Shown: positions 5,822-15,686, numbered from the stretch's first letter. The stretch: 64,000 nucleotides of DNA from an uncultured Clostridia bacterium (GCA_934120675.1 CAKOUU010000001.1:49329-113328); one strand, 5' to 3'. Notes: generated by a model from the letters alone, not told the origin. A program made the numbers and translations.

Positions 5822-8800
5822 ATGGAAAAAGTTTTACATGTAGGATTAGACGTAGGCTCAACAACCGTAAAAATAATAGTAATGGATGAAAATCAAAACA
5901 CAATATATAAAGACTATCAAAGACACTTTTCAGACACGAAAAACACAGTATGTAATGTACTAGAAAACTTAGCAAAAATGTATCCAGAAAATACATTTAC
6001 AATAGCACTAACAGGGTCTGGAGCAATGTCTGCAAGCAAGTTCTTAGGCGTAGAATTCATACAAGAAGTTGTATCATGCAAAAGGTCTGTTGAAAAATAT
6101 ATTCCACAAACTGATGTAGTAATCGAACTTGGTGGAGAAGATGCAAAAATCATATATTTTGGAAAATCAATTGAACAAAGAATGAACGGAACTTGTGCCG
6201 GCGGAACTGGAGCATTCCTAGATCAAATGGCATCACTTTTACACACAGATACTGCAGGTTTAAATGAATTAGCAAAAGACTACAAAACAATATACCCAAT
6301 TGCATCTAGATGCGGTGTTTTCGCAAAAACAGATATACAACCTTTAATAAATGAAGGTGCAGCAAAAGAAGACATTGCAGCATCAATTTTCCAAGCAGTT
6401 GTTAATCAAACAATTAGCGGACTAGCCTGTGGAAGACCAATTAGAGGGAATGTAGCATTTTTAGGTGGCCCATTAAGTTACTTACCAGAACTAAGAAAAA
6501 GATTTATAGAAACACTTAATTTAACACCTGAAGAAGTAATTGTGCCTGAAGAAGCTCATTTATTAGTAGCTAAAGGGGCAGCCCTTGATTCCCTAAATAC
6601 AAAGGCAATAACTGTTGAAGAATTGAAACAAAAAATAGAAAATTTAAGAAATTCACAAGATAATACAACACATCCAATTGAACCTTTATTCAAAAATAAA
6701 GAAGATTACGAAAAATTTAAAGAAAGACACGACAAAGCAAAAGTTGCAAGAACTGAACTTTCTACATATGAAGGTGACTGTTACATTGGAATTGACGCAG
6801 GTTCAACAACTACAAAATTGGTATTAATTGATAAAGATGGAAACTTGCTATATTCATTATATGGTAGCAATGAGGGTAACCCTCTAAAAAGTGTTATGAA
6901 TATGCTTAAAAATTTATATGAAGTCCTACCAGAGAAAGCGATCCTTAGGTATAGTGGAGTTACAGGATATGGTGAAAAACTAATTCAAACAGCTCTAAAT
7001 GTTGATTTAAATGAAATAGAAACAATTGCACATTACACTGCTGCAAAACAATTTGAACCTGATGTAACTGCAATAATCGATATTGGTGGACAAGATATGA
7101 AATACATCAAAATGAAAAATGGTGCAATAGACAATATTATGCTAAATGAAGCATGTTCATCTGGATGTGGTTCATTTATAGAAACATTTGCAAAGAGCCT
7201 AAACTTAGAAATTTCACAATTTGTTAAAGAGGCAATTGAAGCCAAAAGACCTGTTGATTTGGGTTCAAGATGTACAGTATTTATGAACTCTAAAATAAAA
7301 CAAGCTCAAAAAGAAGGCTATACAGTAGGAGATATTTCAAGTGGACTTTCATATTCAGTTATCAAAAATGCTATTCAAAAAGTTATGAAAGTTAGGGATA
7401 CGGCCACTTTGGGAGACCACATTGTAGTTCAAGGCGGAACATTCTACAATGATGCAGTTTTAAGAGCATTTGAAAAAATAGTTGGAAAAGATGTTGTAAG
7501 ACCAGACATTGCAGGTTTAATGGGTGCATATGGAATGGCTTTACTTTCTAAAGAACAATATGAATCAAACCTAGATATGGAATACACATCAACTATTTTA
7601 AAAGCAGATGAATTAGATAAATTAGAAATTAAAGTAACTCATGCAAGATGTAACAATTGTGAAAATCATTGTAAATTGACAATAAATAAATTTAGCAATG
7701 GTTCAATACATGTTTCTGGTAACCGTTGCGAAAAAGGTGCCGGTATTACTACAAATAAAAAGAATTTACCAAACTTAGTACAATACAAATATCAAAGAAT
7801 ATTTGATTATAAACCACTTGAAGAACAATACGCAACTAGAGGAACTATAGGAATTCCAAGAGTTTTAAATATGTATGAAGATTATCCATTCTGGTTCACA
7901 TTCCTTACAAGCCTAGGCTTTAGGGTAATAATATCAGATAAAAGTACAAGAAAAACATATGAAAAAGGTATGGAATCAATGCCTTCTGAATCAGTATGTT
8001 ATCCAGCAAAAATCTCTCATGGACATATTGAAAATTTAATTGAAAAAGGAATAAAAACTATTTTCTACCCTTGTATGCCTTATTCAAGAAAAGAATATGA
8101 AAAAGCAGACAACCACTACAATTGTCCAATAGTAATTTCATATTCAGAAGTACTAAAAAATAATGTTGAAGATTTAAAAACACATAATATAAAATTCATG
8201 AATCCATTCTTACCATTTGAAACTAAAAATCTAGTTAAAAAGATAATGGAATTAGATGAATTCAAAGAATATAACTTTACTAAAAAAGAATTACTAGAAG
8301 CCGCAGAAAAGGCAGAAGCAGAATATCAAAAATGTAAAAAGGATATACGTGACAAAGGTTCTGAAACCGTAAGATATATTGAAGAAAACAACCTAAGAGG
8401 AATTGTTTTAGCAGGAAGACCATATCACATCGACCCAGAAATAAACCATGGTATAGATACTTTAATTACATCATTAGGACTATGTGTTCTAACAGAAGAC
8501 AGCGTATCTGACAAAACAGAAGCAAAACGTCCAATAAGAGTTGTTGACCAATGGGTATTCCACGCAAGACTTTACGCAGCAGCAGACTTCGTTGGTAAAC
8601 ACGATAATCTAGAACTAGTACAATTAAATTCATTTGGATGTGGTGTTGACGCAGTAACAACAGACCAAGTTGAAGAAATTTTATCAAGTTATGATAAAAT
8701 GTACACACTAATAAAAATAGATGAAGTTAATAACTTAGGAGCTGTAAGAATTCGTATTCGTTCACTTCTAGCAAGTATGAATAAACGTATGGCAAAAAAA

Positions 8801-10147
8801 CAAGAAGAAAAAGCCGATGGTGACTACGGATTAAAGAAAAAAATCTTTACGAAAGAAATGAAAAAAGATTACACAATCTTAATTCCACAAATGGCACCAG
8901 TACACTTTGACTTGTTAGAGTCTGCCGTACAAGCCGCAGGTTACAACGCAGTATTACTAAGAGAATGCACTCAACATACAGTAGAAACAGGATTAAAATA
9001 TGTAAATAACGATGCTTGTTACCCATCAATTTTAGTAACAGGACAAATGATTGAAGCTCTTGAATCTGGAAAATATGATTTAAATAAAACTGCATTAATC
9101 ATGTCACAAACAGGTGGTGGATGTAGAGCAACAAACTATATAGGTTTTATAAGAAAAGCTCTTAAAGACGCAGGATTTAGCAATGTACCAGTAATATCAT
9201 TCAATGTTGTTGGTATGGAAAAAATGCCAGGCTTTAAAATAACACCAAAATTAATTGAAGGATTAATAAAATCTGTTGTTTATGGTGATTTATTACAAAA
9301 AATGCTTACAAAAAACAGAGCATATGAAGTAAACAAAGGCGAAACTCAAAAACTATATGACGAGTGGATGGCTAAATGTAAACAAATGGTTAAAAAGTCA
9401 ACAAATAAACAATTTAAACAAAGTATTTATGATATTGTAAATGATTTTGAAAAAATTGAATTAGATACATCTGTTAAAAAACCTAAAGTAGGAATCGTTG
9501 GAGAAGTATTAATTAAATACCATCCATTTGGAAATAACTACGCAGCAGAAATGCTTGAAAAAGAAGGAGCAGAAGTTATTTTACCAGACTTTATGGGATT
9601 TGTTAAATTTATGGCAACACATAAAATTACATTTAATAGTTTATTAAATATAAATAAAACATCTGCAAAAATAAGTAAAATAGCAATAAAATTAATTGAT
9701 ATATTAGAAAAAGATGAAAAGATCGCATTAGCAAATTCTAAAAAAGGATATTTACAACCATGTGATATTTGGCACTTAGAAGATAAAGTAAAAGACGTTT
9801 TATCTATCGGAAATCAAACTGGTGAAGGTTGGTTCTTAACTGCAGAAATGATTGAATATATGGAACATGATATTCCAAATATCATATGTGTTCAACCTTT
9901 TGCTTGTCTACCAAATCACGTTGTTGGTAAAGGTGTTATCAAAACAATTAGAGAAAAATATCCAGAAGCTAATATTTCTCCTGTTGATTATGACCCAGGT
10001 GCTAGTGAGACTAACCAGGCGAATAGAATTAAATTATTGATGACTGTTGCTAAGGATAATTTACAACGTCAGGAAAATGAGAAAAAGGCTTTGGAGATTG
10101 AAAATAAAGATGTAGAAAAAAATATTGAAACTACTGAAAAAGCCTAA
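5822..10147 (+). CDS. Giant acyl-CoA dehydratase activase-related protein
   Basis: This 1441-residue cytoplasmic protein combines two BcrAD/BadFG ATPase domains with regions resembling 2-hydroxyacyl-CoA dehydratase. Domain 1 (about 5-265) has DVGSTTVK, a Cys in NGTCAGGTGAF and SRCGVFAKTD. Domain 2 (about 320-590) has DAGSTTTK, GGQDMKYIKM, NEACSSGCGSF and GSRCTVFMNS. A short cysteine cluster follows (CNNCENHC, about 616-623). Then comes a DUF2229 region (IGIPRVLNMYEDYPFWFTFL, SVCYPAKISHGH) and a dehydratase D-component-like part (about 1010-1400). Activases of this type bind one Fe-S cluster between subunits and use ATP to pass an electron to a dehydratase. The true substrate of this long, widespread family is not known to me. 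It stands alone behind its own promoter; the ribosome binding site is GAGGAG. Confidence 0.88.
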   Translation: MEKVLHVGLDVGSTTVKIIVMDENQNTIYKDYQRHFSDTKNTVCNVLENLAKMYPENTFTIALTGSGAMSASKFLGVEFIQEVVSCKRSVEKYIPQTDVVIELGGEDAKIIYFGKSIEQRMNGTCAGGTGAFLDQMASLLHTDTAGLNELAKDYKTIYPIASRCGVFAKTDIQPLINEGAAKEDIAASIFQAVVNQTISGLACGRPIRGNVAFLGGPLSYLPELRKRFIETLNLTPEEVIVPEEAHLLVAKGAALDSLNTKAITVEELKQKIENLRNSQDNTTHPIEPLFKNKEDYEKFKERHDKAKVARTELSTYEGDCYIGIDAGSTTTKLVLIDKDGNLLYSLYGSNEGNPLKSVMNMLKNLYEVLPEKAILRYSGVTGYGEKLIQTALNVDLNEIETIAHYTAAKQFEPDVTAIIDIGGQDMKYIKMKNGAIDNIMLNEACSSGCGSFIETFAKSLNLEISQFVKEAIEAKRPVDLGSRCTVFMNSKIKQAQKEGYTVGDISSGLSYSVIKNAIQKVMKVRDTATLGDHIVVQGGTFYNDAVLRAFEKIVGKDVVRPDIAGLMGAYGMALLSKEQYESNLDMEYTSTILKADELDKLEIKVTHARCNNCENHCKLTINKFSNGSIHVSGNRCEKGAGITTNKKNLPNLVQYKYQRIFDYKPLEEQYATRGTIGIPRVLNMYEDYPFWFTFLTSLGFRVIISDKSTRKTYEKGMESMPSESVCYPAKISHGHIENLIEKGIKTIFYPCMPYSRKEYEKADNHYNCPIVISYSEVLKNNVEDLKTHNIKFMNPFLPFETKNLVKKIMELDEFKEYNFTKKELLEAAEKAEAEYQKCKKDIRDKGSETVRYIEENNLRGIVLAGRPYHIDPEINHGIDTLITSLGLCVLTEDSVSDKTEAKRPIRVVDQWVFHARLYAAADFVGKHDNLELVQLNSFGCGVDAVTTDQVEEILSSYDKMYTLIKIDEVNNLGAVRIRIRSLLASMNKRMAKKQEEKADGDYGLKKKIFTKEMKKDYTILIPQMAPVHFDLLESAVQAAGYNAVLLRECTQHTVETGLKYVNNDACYPSILVTGQMIEALESGKYDLNKTALIMSQTGGGCRATNYIGFIRKALKDAGFSNVPVISFNVVGMEKMPGFKITPKLIEGLIKSVVYGDLLQKMLTKNRAYEVNKGETQKLYDEWMAKCKQMVKKSTNKQFKQSIYDIVNDFEKIELDTSVKKPKVGIVGEVLIKYHPFGNNYAAEMLEKEGAEVILPDFMGFVKFMATHKITFNSLLNINKTSAKISKIAIKLIDILEKDEKIALANSKKGYLQPCDIWHLEDKVKDVLSIGNQTGEGWFLTAEMIEYMEHDIPNIICVQPFACLPNHVVGKGVIKTIREKYPEANISPVDYDPGASETNQANRIKLLMTVAKDNLQRQENEKKALEIENKDVEKNIETTEKA

Positions 10148-10198
10148 ATTAAAACTTATTTATGAAATTTTTTGATATTATGAATTTTTTCGTAAATA

Positions 10199-10227
10199 TT
10201 GACATATAATAAAATATGTAGTATACT
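10199..10227 (+). promoter_or_regulatory. Promoter of antisense RNA D
   Basis: TTGACA (10199-10204), 17 bases, TATACT (10222-10227). The first bases after the -35 (TATAATAAAATATG) match the promoter of antisense RNA C. Confidence 0.75.
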
Positions 10228-10233
10228 ACAAGT

Positions 10234-10309
10234 AGCTTAAGCAAAATATAAAAAATTCTTAATGTCTTTCATATAATAAAAAGAACAGGATGGCGGTCCT
10301 GTTCTTTTT
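10234..10309 (+). ncRNA. Candidate antisense RNA D
   Basis: Predicted from the promoter at 10199 and the terminator at 10278-10309, giving about 75 nucleotides. It contains CTTAATGTCTTTCAT, which pairs with the start codon region of micropeptide D on the opposite strand. The geometry is the same as in loci A and C, but the locus lies in the opposite orientation. Confidence 0.6.
10278..10309. terminator. Bidirectional terminator, locus D
   Basis: AAAAAGAACAGGA pairs with TCCTGTTCTTTTT around a 6-base loop, symmetrical for both strands. The stem sequence differs from that of loci A-C. Confidence 0.85.
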
Positions 10310-10314
10310 AAACT

Positions 10315-10386
10315 TCAATCACTTTCCAAAAACTCTAGAAGTTTTAATATTAAAATGATTTTTAGTAGTTCCTTAATGTCCTTCAT
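10315..10386 (-). CDS. Hydrophobic micropeptide D (23 aa), candidate type I toxin
   Basis: AGGAGG (10394-10399) is followed after 7 bases by ATG and 23 codons. The peptide begins MKDIKELLKIILILKLLEF and ends in acidic residues, again a short Leu/Ile-rich span with a negatively charged tail. The sequence is only loosely related to A and C, but the promoter, terminator, antisense promoter and repeat geometry are the same. It has its own promoter (TTGTAA-17-TATAAT). The function is inferred from the layout. Confidence 0.65.
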   Translation of the reverse strand: MKDIKELLKIILILKLLEFLESD

Positions 10387-10414
10387 TCGTTCACCTCCTT
10401 TCGAAGGCAAACCA

Positions 10415-10443
10415 ATTATATAATAAATATTTACTTATTACAA
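10415..10443 (-). promoter_or_regulatory. Promoter of micropeptide gene D
   Basis: Minus strand: TTGTAA (10443-10438), 17 bases, TATAAT (10420-10415). Confidence 0.65.
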
Positions 10444-10446
10444 CTA

Positions 10447-11295
10447 TTATTTAAAATTTTGAAGAATAAATTTCTTCGCTTCCCTATACCCCAACTTATA
10501 AAAATAATCCATTTTACTCATATCCAAAAGAGAAATCTTTTTACTTTTTATTTTAATTAAATAATCAGCACCACTAAGCTCATGTTTTGAAAGTTCCTTA
10601 CCCATTAATGCAAAAGAACGAACAGCAACATCAACTAAGTTTTTACAACAACTATCATCAACTTCATTTTCAAAAACAACACTTATAACCTTATCAACAC
10701 CCAAAAATCTAAGTTCTCTCCAAGGCACATTTTCCCTAATGCCACCATCAACTAATTTTCTATTATTAAAATCACATGGAGAAAAAACAGATGGAAAACT
10801 GCAACTAGCCTGAACACAATTTCCAATATTAGCTTCATTTACAAAAATTGTATTATCAGAAAAAGCTCTAATTTTAGAAGACGTAAAACAAATAACATCA
10901 CCAGTATTCATATCAACACTCGGAATTGCAAGTGGTATTTTAATATCAGAAATATTACTAATATTTTTTTCACCACATATTTTATTAATTAATTTTTTTA
11001 TTGATTTTCCAGAATTTAAACCATCAATTATTATTGTCCCTGTTAAAGTAATTCCAAAAAATAATTTAAAAATATTTTTTAATTCCACATATTTTATTTT
11101 TTTACAGTATTTTTTAAAAATAAAATAAATATCATCAGCTGTATATCCAGCTGCATATAAAGTTGCTACTATACTTCCTGATGATGTTCCTCCTATATAA
11201 TCTATTTTTATTTTTTCTTCTTCAAAAGCCTTTAATACTCCAATATGTGCAGCTCCCTTTGCCCCACCACCTGCTAATGCTAAACCTAAACTCAT
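10447..11295 (-). CDS. Patatin-like phospholipase family protein
   Basis: This is a probable lipid acyl hydrolase of 282 residues. The oxyanion loop GGGAKGAAHIGVL lies near the N terminus, the nucleophile elbow is GGTSSGS (Gly-x-Ser-x-Gly, about residue 40), and the catalytic Asp lies in VDGGIRENVPW (about 187). This is the bacterial RssA/YlbK type, with a Ser-Asp dyad. There is no signal peptide, so it should act in the cytoplasm or on the inner membrane face. The start ATG 11295 follows AAGGTGA; the longer GTG start at 11304 would overlap that site. The physiological lipid is unknown. Confidence 0.85.
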   Translation of the reverse strand: MSLGLALAGGGAKGAAHIGVLKAFEEEKIKIDYIGGTSSGSIVATLYAAGYTADDIYFIFKKYCKKIKYVELKNIFKLFFGITLTGTIIIDGLNSGKSIKKLINKICGEKNISNISDIKIPLAIPSVDMNTGDVICFTSSKIRAFSDNTIFVNEANIGNCVQASCSFPSVFSPCDFNNRKLVDGGIRENVPWRELRFLGVDKVISVVFENEVDDSCCKNLVDVAVRSFALMGKELSKHELSGADYLIKIKSKKISLLDMSKMDYFYKLGYREAKKFILQNFK

Positions 11296-11457
11296 AATAA
11301 TCACCTTATATTATTTTATTATTTTTTAATTTTTTTGCTATTAATTTTTTAAAATTAATTTAATTAAAATATTGAAAATAAATTAAAATTAATTTATTAA
11401 ATATAATTTATTTTTTTTAATTTTTATGTTATATTAATAAAGAAGGGATTGATTTAA

Positions 11458-12120
11458 TTGGAAGAAAACTATTATGAAATATTAGAAGTAAATAAAAATG
11501 CATCACCAGAAATAATTGAAAAAGCATATAAAACACTAGTAAAAAAATATCATCCAGATTTACAAAAAGAAAATGAAAAAAATAAATACGAAGAAAAAAT
11601 AAAAAAAATAAATGAAGCTTATGATATTTTATCTAATTCAGAAAAAAGAAAAAATTATGATTTAAATTTAAAAAATACAGAAATTTCAATAAATGATTAT
11701 AATATATTATATCAAGAAAATATTAATTTAAAAAATAATTTAAATATATTAAAACAAAAATTAAATTATTTAAATAATATTCAAAATACTTATAAAAATA
11801 TTAATTATGATAAAAATAATTATACAGAAAATAATAATATTAATTTAAAAAATAATAAAAATAATTATTCGAAAAATATTAATAATAATTCAGAAAAAAA
11901 TAATTATAATAATTTTAATTTAAATAATTTTTATTCTAATTTTTTTATAAATATTAAAAATAAATTTAAAAATTTATTAGCATTAATTATCACCATTTTA
12001 ATTATTATTTTTATTTTTTTTATTTTATGGAATATTCCATTTACAAAAAATTATTTAATTAATTTATATAATGAAAATACCATTTTACAATTTTTTGTTA
12101 ATTTAATTTTTAAAATTTAG
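11458..12120 (+). CDS. J-domain protein with C-terminal membrane anchor
   Basis: The 220-residue protein starts with a complete J-domain (about 1-65) carrying the HPD motif in KKYHPDLQKE. This is followed by a long Asn/Lys-rich, probably disordered or coiled region (about 75-165), and a hydrophobic segment (about 170-193) near the C terminus. J-domains stimulate DnaK; here the anchor would place it at the membrane. It is not DnaJ itself because the Gly/Phe and zinc regions are missing. The start is TTG, with AAGGG about 10 bases upstream. A terminator follows directly. Confidence 0.75.
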   Translation: MEENYYEILEVNKNASPEIIEKAYKTLVKKYHPDLQKENEKNKYEEKIKKINEAYDILSNSEKRKNYDLNLKNTEISINDYNILYQENINLKNNLNILKQKLNYLNNIQNTYKNINYDKNNYTENNNINLKNNKNNYSKNINNNSEKNNYNNFNLNNFYSNFFINIKNKFKNLLALIITILIIIFIFFILWNIPFTKNYLINLYNENTILQFFVNLIFKI

Positions 12121-12126
12121 ATTAAT

Positions 12127-12165
12127 TTAAGCACAATAAAATTAATTTTTATTGTGCTTATAATT
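12127..12165. terminator. Terminator after the J-domain gene
   Basis: TAAGCACAATAAA (12128-12140) and TTTATTGTGCTTA (12148-12160) form a 13-base stem with a short loop, followed by an AT-rich tail with a T-run. Confidence 0.75.
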
Positions 12166-12198
12166 TTTTAATATATTTCAAACGAGATTTTAATTATA

Positions 12199-13051
12199 TT
12201 ACAATTTTTTTATTTCTTCCTCTGTAAGTCCAGTTACTTCACTTATTAAATTAATTTTTATTCCCTGTTGTAATAATTTTTTTGCAACATCTTTTTTCCC
12301 GATTTATTTCACCATCTTTTAATCCTTTTTTTATTCCTTCTTTTATTCCTTTATTATATCCGGCACTTTCAATTGATTTTTGGTCCAATATATATTTTTC
12401 CCTTAATTCTGCCAAATATCTTTCGTGTTTATCATTACTAATTTTCTCTAACTCTTTTTTAGCCTTTTTTAGCTCCTCATTTCCATCCATTTTTATCACC
12501 TCTGGATTTTCTATAAATTTCAACCAAGAATTCATTTCATTTTTTCTATTTTCTTTATATTTTATGAACTTTGGTAACTCAATTATATATAATTCCATAA
12601 CATCTGTCAATATTATTTGGTGATATTCTTCTTCTCTTATTTGCCATTTTGTTTGATATTTAGGTACTTCTTTAAGAGATTCTAATTCATAATCTGATAT
12701 TAATATTACAATTGTTTTTTCTAATTCGGAATAGTCTTTTCCAGCATTTATACTTTTACTATACATTTTACTCCAATAAAACAATATCCTTTTTTCGATA
12801 TTACTATGATCTACGACTTGCATCTCTATATTACAATTTATATTATTATCTATTTTAGCCCTTATATCCAAAATGCCAACTTTGTCATCAAATAAATCTT
12901 TTTCCAATATTGTATTATTGTCCAATTCTACATTTGTTATTTTCTTTTCTATTATCGAACCTATTAATGAAGCTGTGATGTCCTCATTCCCTATATGTCC
13001 AAATATTCTCTTAAACACATAATCATTTTTTGGATTTAATAATTTTTCTAT
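12199..13051 (-). CDS. Rpn-family PD-(D/E)XK nuclease, requires a +1 frameshift and a non-AUG start
   Basis: Rpn (RpnA/YhgA-like) proteins are DNA endonucleases linked to recombination. The reconstructed protein is about 283 residues. It starts EKLLNPKNDYVFKRIFGH, then shows the nuclease core with ILDIRAKIDNNINCNIEMQ (D...ExQ motif). The last part is in another frame: minus-strand AAT CGG GAA (CGG at 12299-12301) must be read AAT, C, GGG to reach GKKDVAKKLLQQGIKINLI and the usual C-terminal TEEEIKKL. Upstream of the GTG at 13018 the family N terminus continues in frame to ATA 13051 or ATT 13054, which follow AAGGA; no AUG is in frame. An out-of-frame ATG lies one base away. It may be decaying, or it may use unusual decoding. 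Confidence 0.7.
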
Positions 13052-13167
13052 AATACATTCCTTCTTTCTTTCTTTAATTTAATTTTTAATTTTCTGAATT
13101 TTAGGCCGAACTGCCTTAATTTTGAATTAATAAAATATCGTCTGAAATATAACAGCAATATATTAAC

Positions 13168-13206
13168 ATAAAAAGTTTAAATATGCAATACATATTTAAA
13201 CTTTTT
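13168..13206. terminator. Terminator of the ABC transporter operon
   Basis: AAAAGTTTAAATATG (near 13170-13184) and CATATTTAAACTTTT (near 13191-13205) form a 15-base stem with a 5-6-base loop. It lies downstream of the permease gene on the minus strand and could work from both sides. Confidence 0.7.
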
Positions 13207-13276
13207 ATTAATATAATTTATTTTATATTATTTTTGAATAATTTCTAATTAATTTCTTATTTATTTTTTATTTATT

Positions 13277-14968
13277 TTAATTATTTATTTTTTCAAATAA
13301 TTTATTAATATTTATTTTAATTATTTTATTTATAATAAATATTAATAAAACAAAAATTAAAATAATTAAAAAACAAGAAATATTCAAATTTAAATCCTTA
13401 AAAATTTTATTAAAATAAACTAAAATTAAAATAATAAAAATAGTTAAAACATATTGGAATAATTTATTATCATTTTTTACAGTTTCATATTCAGTCTTCC
13501 ATTTTAAATTAGGTTTATAAAAATCAACCAAAACCATTAATTCACTATTTATTATATTTAATAAATTAGAAATAATAAAAATAAAAAATAAATAAATAAA
13601 ATTAAATTCAACAAAAATTAATTTAATTAAAATTAAAATAATAATACTAAAAAACATATTAATAATAATTTGCGGAATTGATTTATATATAAATTGCTTA
13701 TAAAAATCAATAGGGATAAACTTCATATAATTAGCAGAATTTCCCTCCCTTGATAAAGCTGTTATTGAAATATTTGACATTGTAAAAACAAATTGAATAA
13801 TTCCCAACACCAAACAAATAACACCTAAATCTACGGAAAAAGCTATCGTATTACCAAATATATCTGATGTCAAAAGTAACCTTAAATTTGGCAAAGCAAC
13901 TATAACTATAATCAATATTGAAACCATTAATATAAACATTGGAAAAATACATTGCATAAAAAACATAGGATTTTTAAACAATATTTTAAACTCTTTATTT
14001 ATATATGAATGGCATATATTTTTTTTCTTTAATTTTTTTTCAATTTTATTTTTCGATATTTTATTTAAATAATAATTATTATTATTTTTTAAAATATTTT
14101 TTAAATAATATTTTTTTCCAATCAAAATAAATAAAATAAAAAATATTAAATCAATAAATATTATTTCAAATAAATAAAATAAAGAATTTATTTTATTTGA
14201 ATTTTTTAAAATATTAATTGTTGGATTTATTTCTAAAAAATAATTATATGTTTTATTTAAATTATTATTAAATTCATTAATTGCCTCTACAATATTTTCT
14301 GTTTGTATATTTGAATTATTATCTATTTTCTTTATAAGCATATTTCCAATTTTAAATTCCAAAATAAATACTATTATAATACAAAATAATGTAAATATTA
14401 TTTGAAAAATATCTTTATTTTTTATAAATTTTGATAATTTTATAAAAAACATCATTATTAAACTAATAAATAATGTAGGTAAAATAGGAAAAATTATTAA
14501 AATTAAAAATAAATAAAAATAATAAATAATTCCTGCATATGTACAAATGCCATAAACAATTAATGGAAAAAGTACAAATATTAATTCAGAAAAATATAAA
14601 TTAATTAATATAGTATTAAATTTAGAAATTAATAATTCATCCGTTTTTATTGGCAACGGCAGTAAAATTTCAAAATCTTTAGAAAAGAAATACACATTTG
14701 TACTTGCCAAAATTATCTGAAATATCATAATCATCATTACTATCAAGAAAAATACATTTAAAAATATTCCAGGTTGCCCAACTCTTGCTAACTCACTTAT
14801 AATTTCATAACTTAAATATGTAATAGCAATTGATAAAATAATCAATAACCATACAAAAACGGATTTTTTATTTATTTTATTTGTTTTGGGATCAATTATA
14901 TATTGATTTTGAAACGAATTCAAAAAAAGAATTTTTGTTAAATTAAACATATTTCTTACTTTACTCAT
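13277..14968 (-). CDS. ABC-2 type transporter permease
   Basis: This is a 563-residue polytopic membrane protein with about 12 hydrophobic segments in two groups separated by an Asn/Lys-rich region (about 225-330). It pairs with the ATPase gene that precedes and overlaps it by 8 bases (ATGAGTAA). This two-gene export unit resembles clostridial exporters of unknown substrate. The N-terminal phrase NLTKILFLNSFQNQYIIDPKTNK precedes the first span. The start ATG 14968 is preceded by GGAG about 10 bases away; a TTG at 14974 is an alternative. The base composition is extremely AT-rich. Confidence 0.78.
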   Translation of the reverse strand: MSKVRNMFNLTKILFLNSFQNQYIIDPKTNKINKKSVFVWLLIILSIAITYLSYEIISELARVGQPGIFLNVFFLIVMMIMIFQIILASTNVYFFSKDFEILLPLPIKTDELLISKFNTILINLYFSELIFVLFPLIVYGICTYAGIIYYFYLFLILIIFPILPTLFISLIMMFFIKLSKFIKNKDIFQIIFTLFCIIIVFILEFKIGNMLIKKIDNNSNIQTENIVEAINEFNNNLNKTYNYFLEINPTINILKNSNKINSLFYLFEIIFIDLIFFILFILIGKKYYLKNILKNNNNYYLNKISKNKIEKKLKKKNICHSYINKEFKILFKNPMFFMQCIFPMFILMVSILIIVIVALPNLRLLLTSDIFGNTIAFSVDLGVICLVLGIIQFVFTMSNISITALSREGNSANYMKFIPIDFYKQFIYKSIPQIIINMFFSIIILILIKLIFVEFNFIYLFFIFIISNLLNIINSELMVLVDFYKPNLKWKTEYETVKNDNKLFQYVLTIFIILILVYFNKIFKDLNLNISCFLIILIFVLLIFIINKIIKININKLFEKINN

Positions 14969-15686
14969 TTTCAACTATCTCCATAAATAATTCTTCTAAT
15001 GATTTATTTTCTTTTAATTCTTTTTTTAATTCATCGTATGTTCCAACAAATAACAATTTTCCCTTATCTATAATCCCAATTCTATCACATAATCTTTCTG
15101 CAACGTCTAAAATATGTGTTGAAAAAAATACCGTATTATGTTTGTCAGCATGTTCTCTCATCATGTTTTTTAACTCATATGACGATTTAGGGTCAAGCCC
15201 TGTCATTGGCTCATCTAAAATCCAATTTTTAGGATTATGTAACAATACTCCAATTATTATTAATTTTTGCCTCATTCCATGAGAATAACTTTCAATTTTA
15301 TTATTTAATACATTAATTATTTCAAATTTTTCAGCTAGTTCTTTTATTCTTTTTATCCTATCTTCTGTTGACACGCCATATATATCTGCCATAAAATTTA
15401 AATATTCAATTCCTTTTAATTTTAAAAATACATCTGGATTATCTGGTACTAAACCCATTTGTTTTTTTGCTTCTATTGGCTCTTTTTTTATGCTTTTTCC
15501 ATCTATTAAAATGTCTCCTTCATCTATTTCTAATATTCCTGTTATCATTTTTATTGTGGTTGTTTTTCCGGCTCCATTTGGTCCTAGAAATCCAAATATT
15601 TCCCCGTCTTTTATTTCTAAATTAACATCGTTTATTACTTTTTTATTTTTTTTGTATTCTTTTGATATGTTTTTTATTTCTATCAT
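14961..15686 (-). CDS. ABC transporter ATP-binding protein
   Basis: This 241-residue ATPase subunit has Walker A GPNGAGKTTT (about residue 34), the Q-loop region MGLVPDNPDVF, signature YSHGMRQKL, Walker B WILDEPMTGLDP and the H-loop FFSTH. The C terminus is a short acidic tail that overlaps the permease start, a sign of translational coupling. The start ATG 15686 lies 8 bases after AAGGAG; two in-frame alternatives lie within 9 bases upstream. With the permease it forms a probable exporter; the substrate cannot be told. Confidence 0.92.
   Translation of the reverse strand: MIEIKNISKEYKKNKKVINDVNLEIKDGEIFGFLGPNGAGKTTTIKMITGILEIDEGDILIDGKSIKKEPIEAKKQMGLVPDNPDVFLKLKGIEYLNFMADIYGVSTEDRIKRIKELAEKFEIINVLNNKIESYSHGMRQKLIIIGVLLHNPKNWILDEPMTGLDPKSSYELKNMMREHADKHNTVFFSTHILDVAERLCDRIGIIDKGKLLFVGTYDELKKELKENKSLEELFMEIVENE

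Larger units (their letters stand above)
10256..10386. repeat. Direct repeats in locus D
   Basis: CTTAATGTCTTTCAT (10258-10272) recurs as CTTAATGTCCTTCAT (10372-10386), 14 of 15 identical. The second copy is the complement of the micropeptide D start (ATGAAGGACATTAAG). The first lies in the antisense RNA. Confidence 0.7.
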
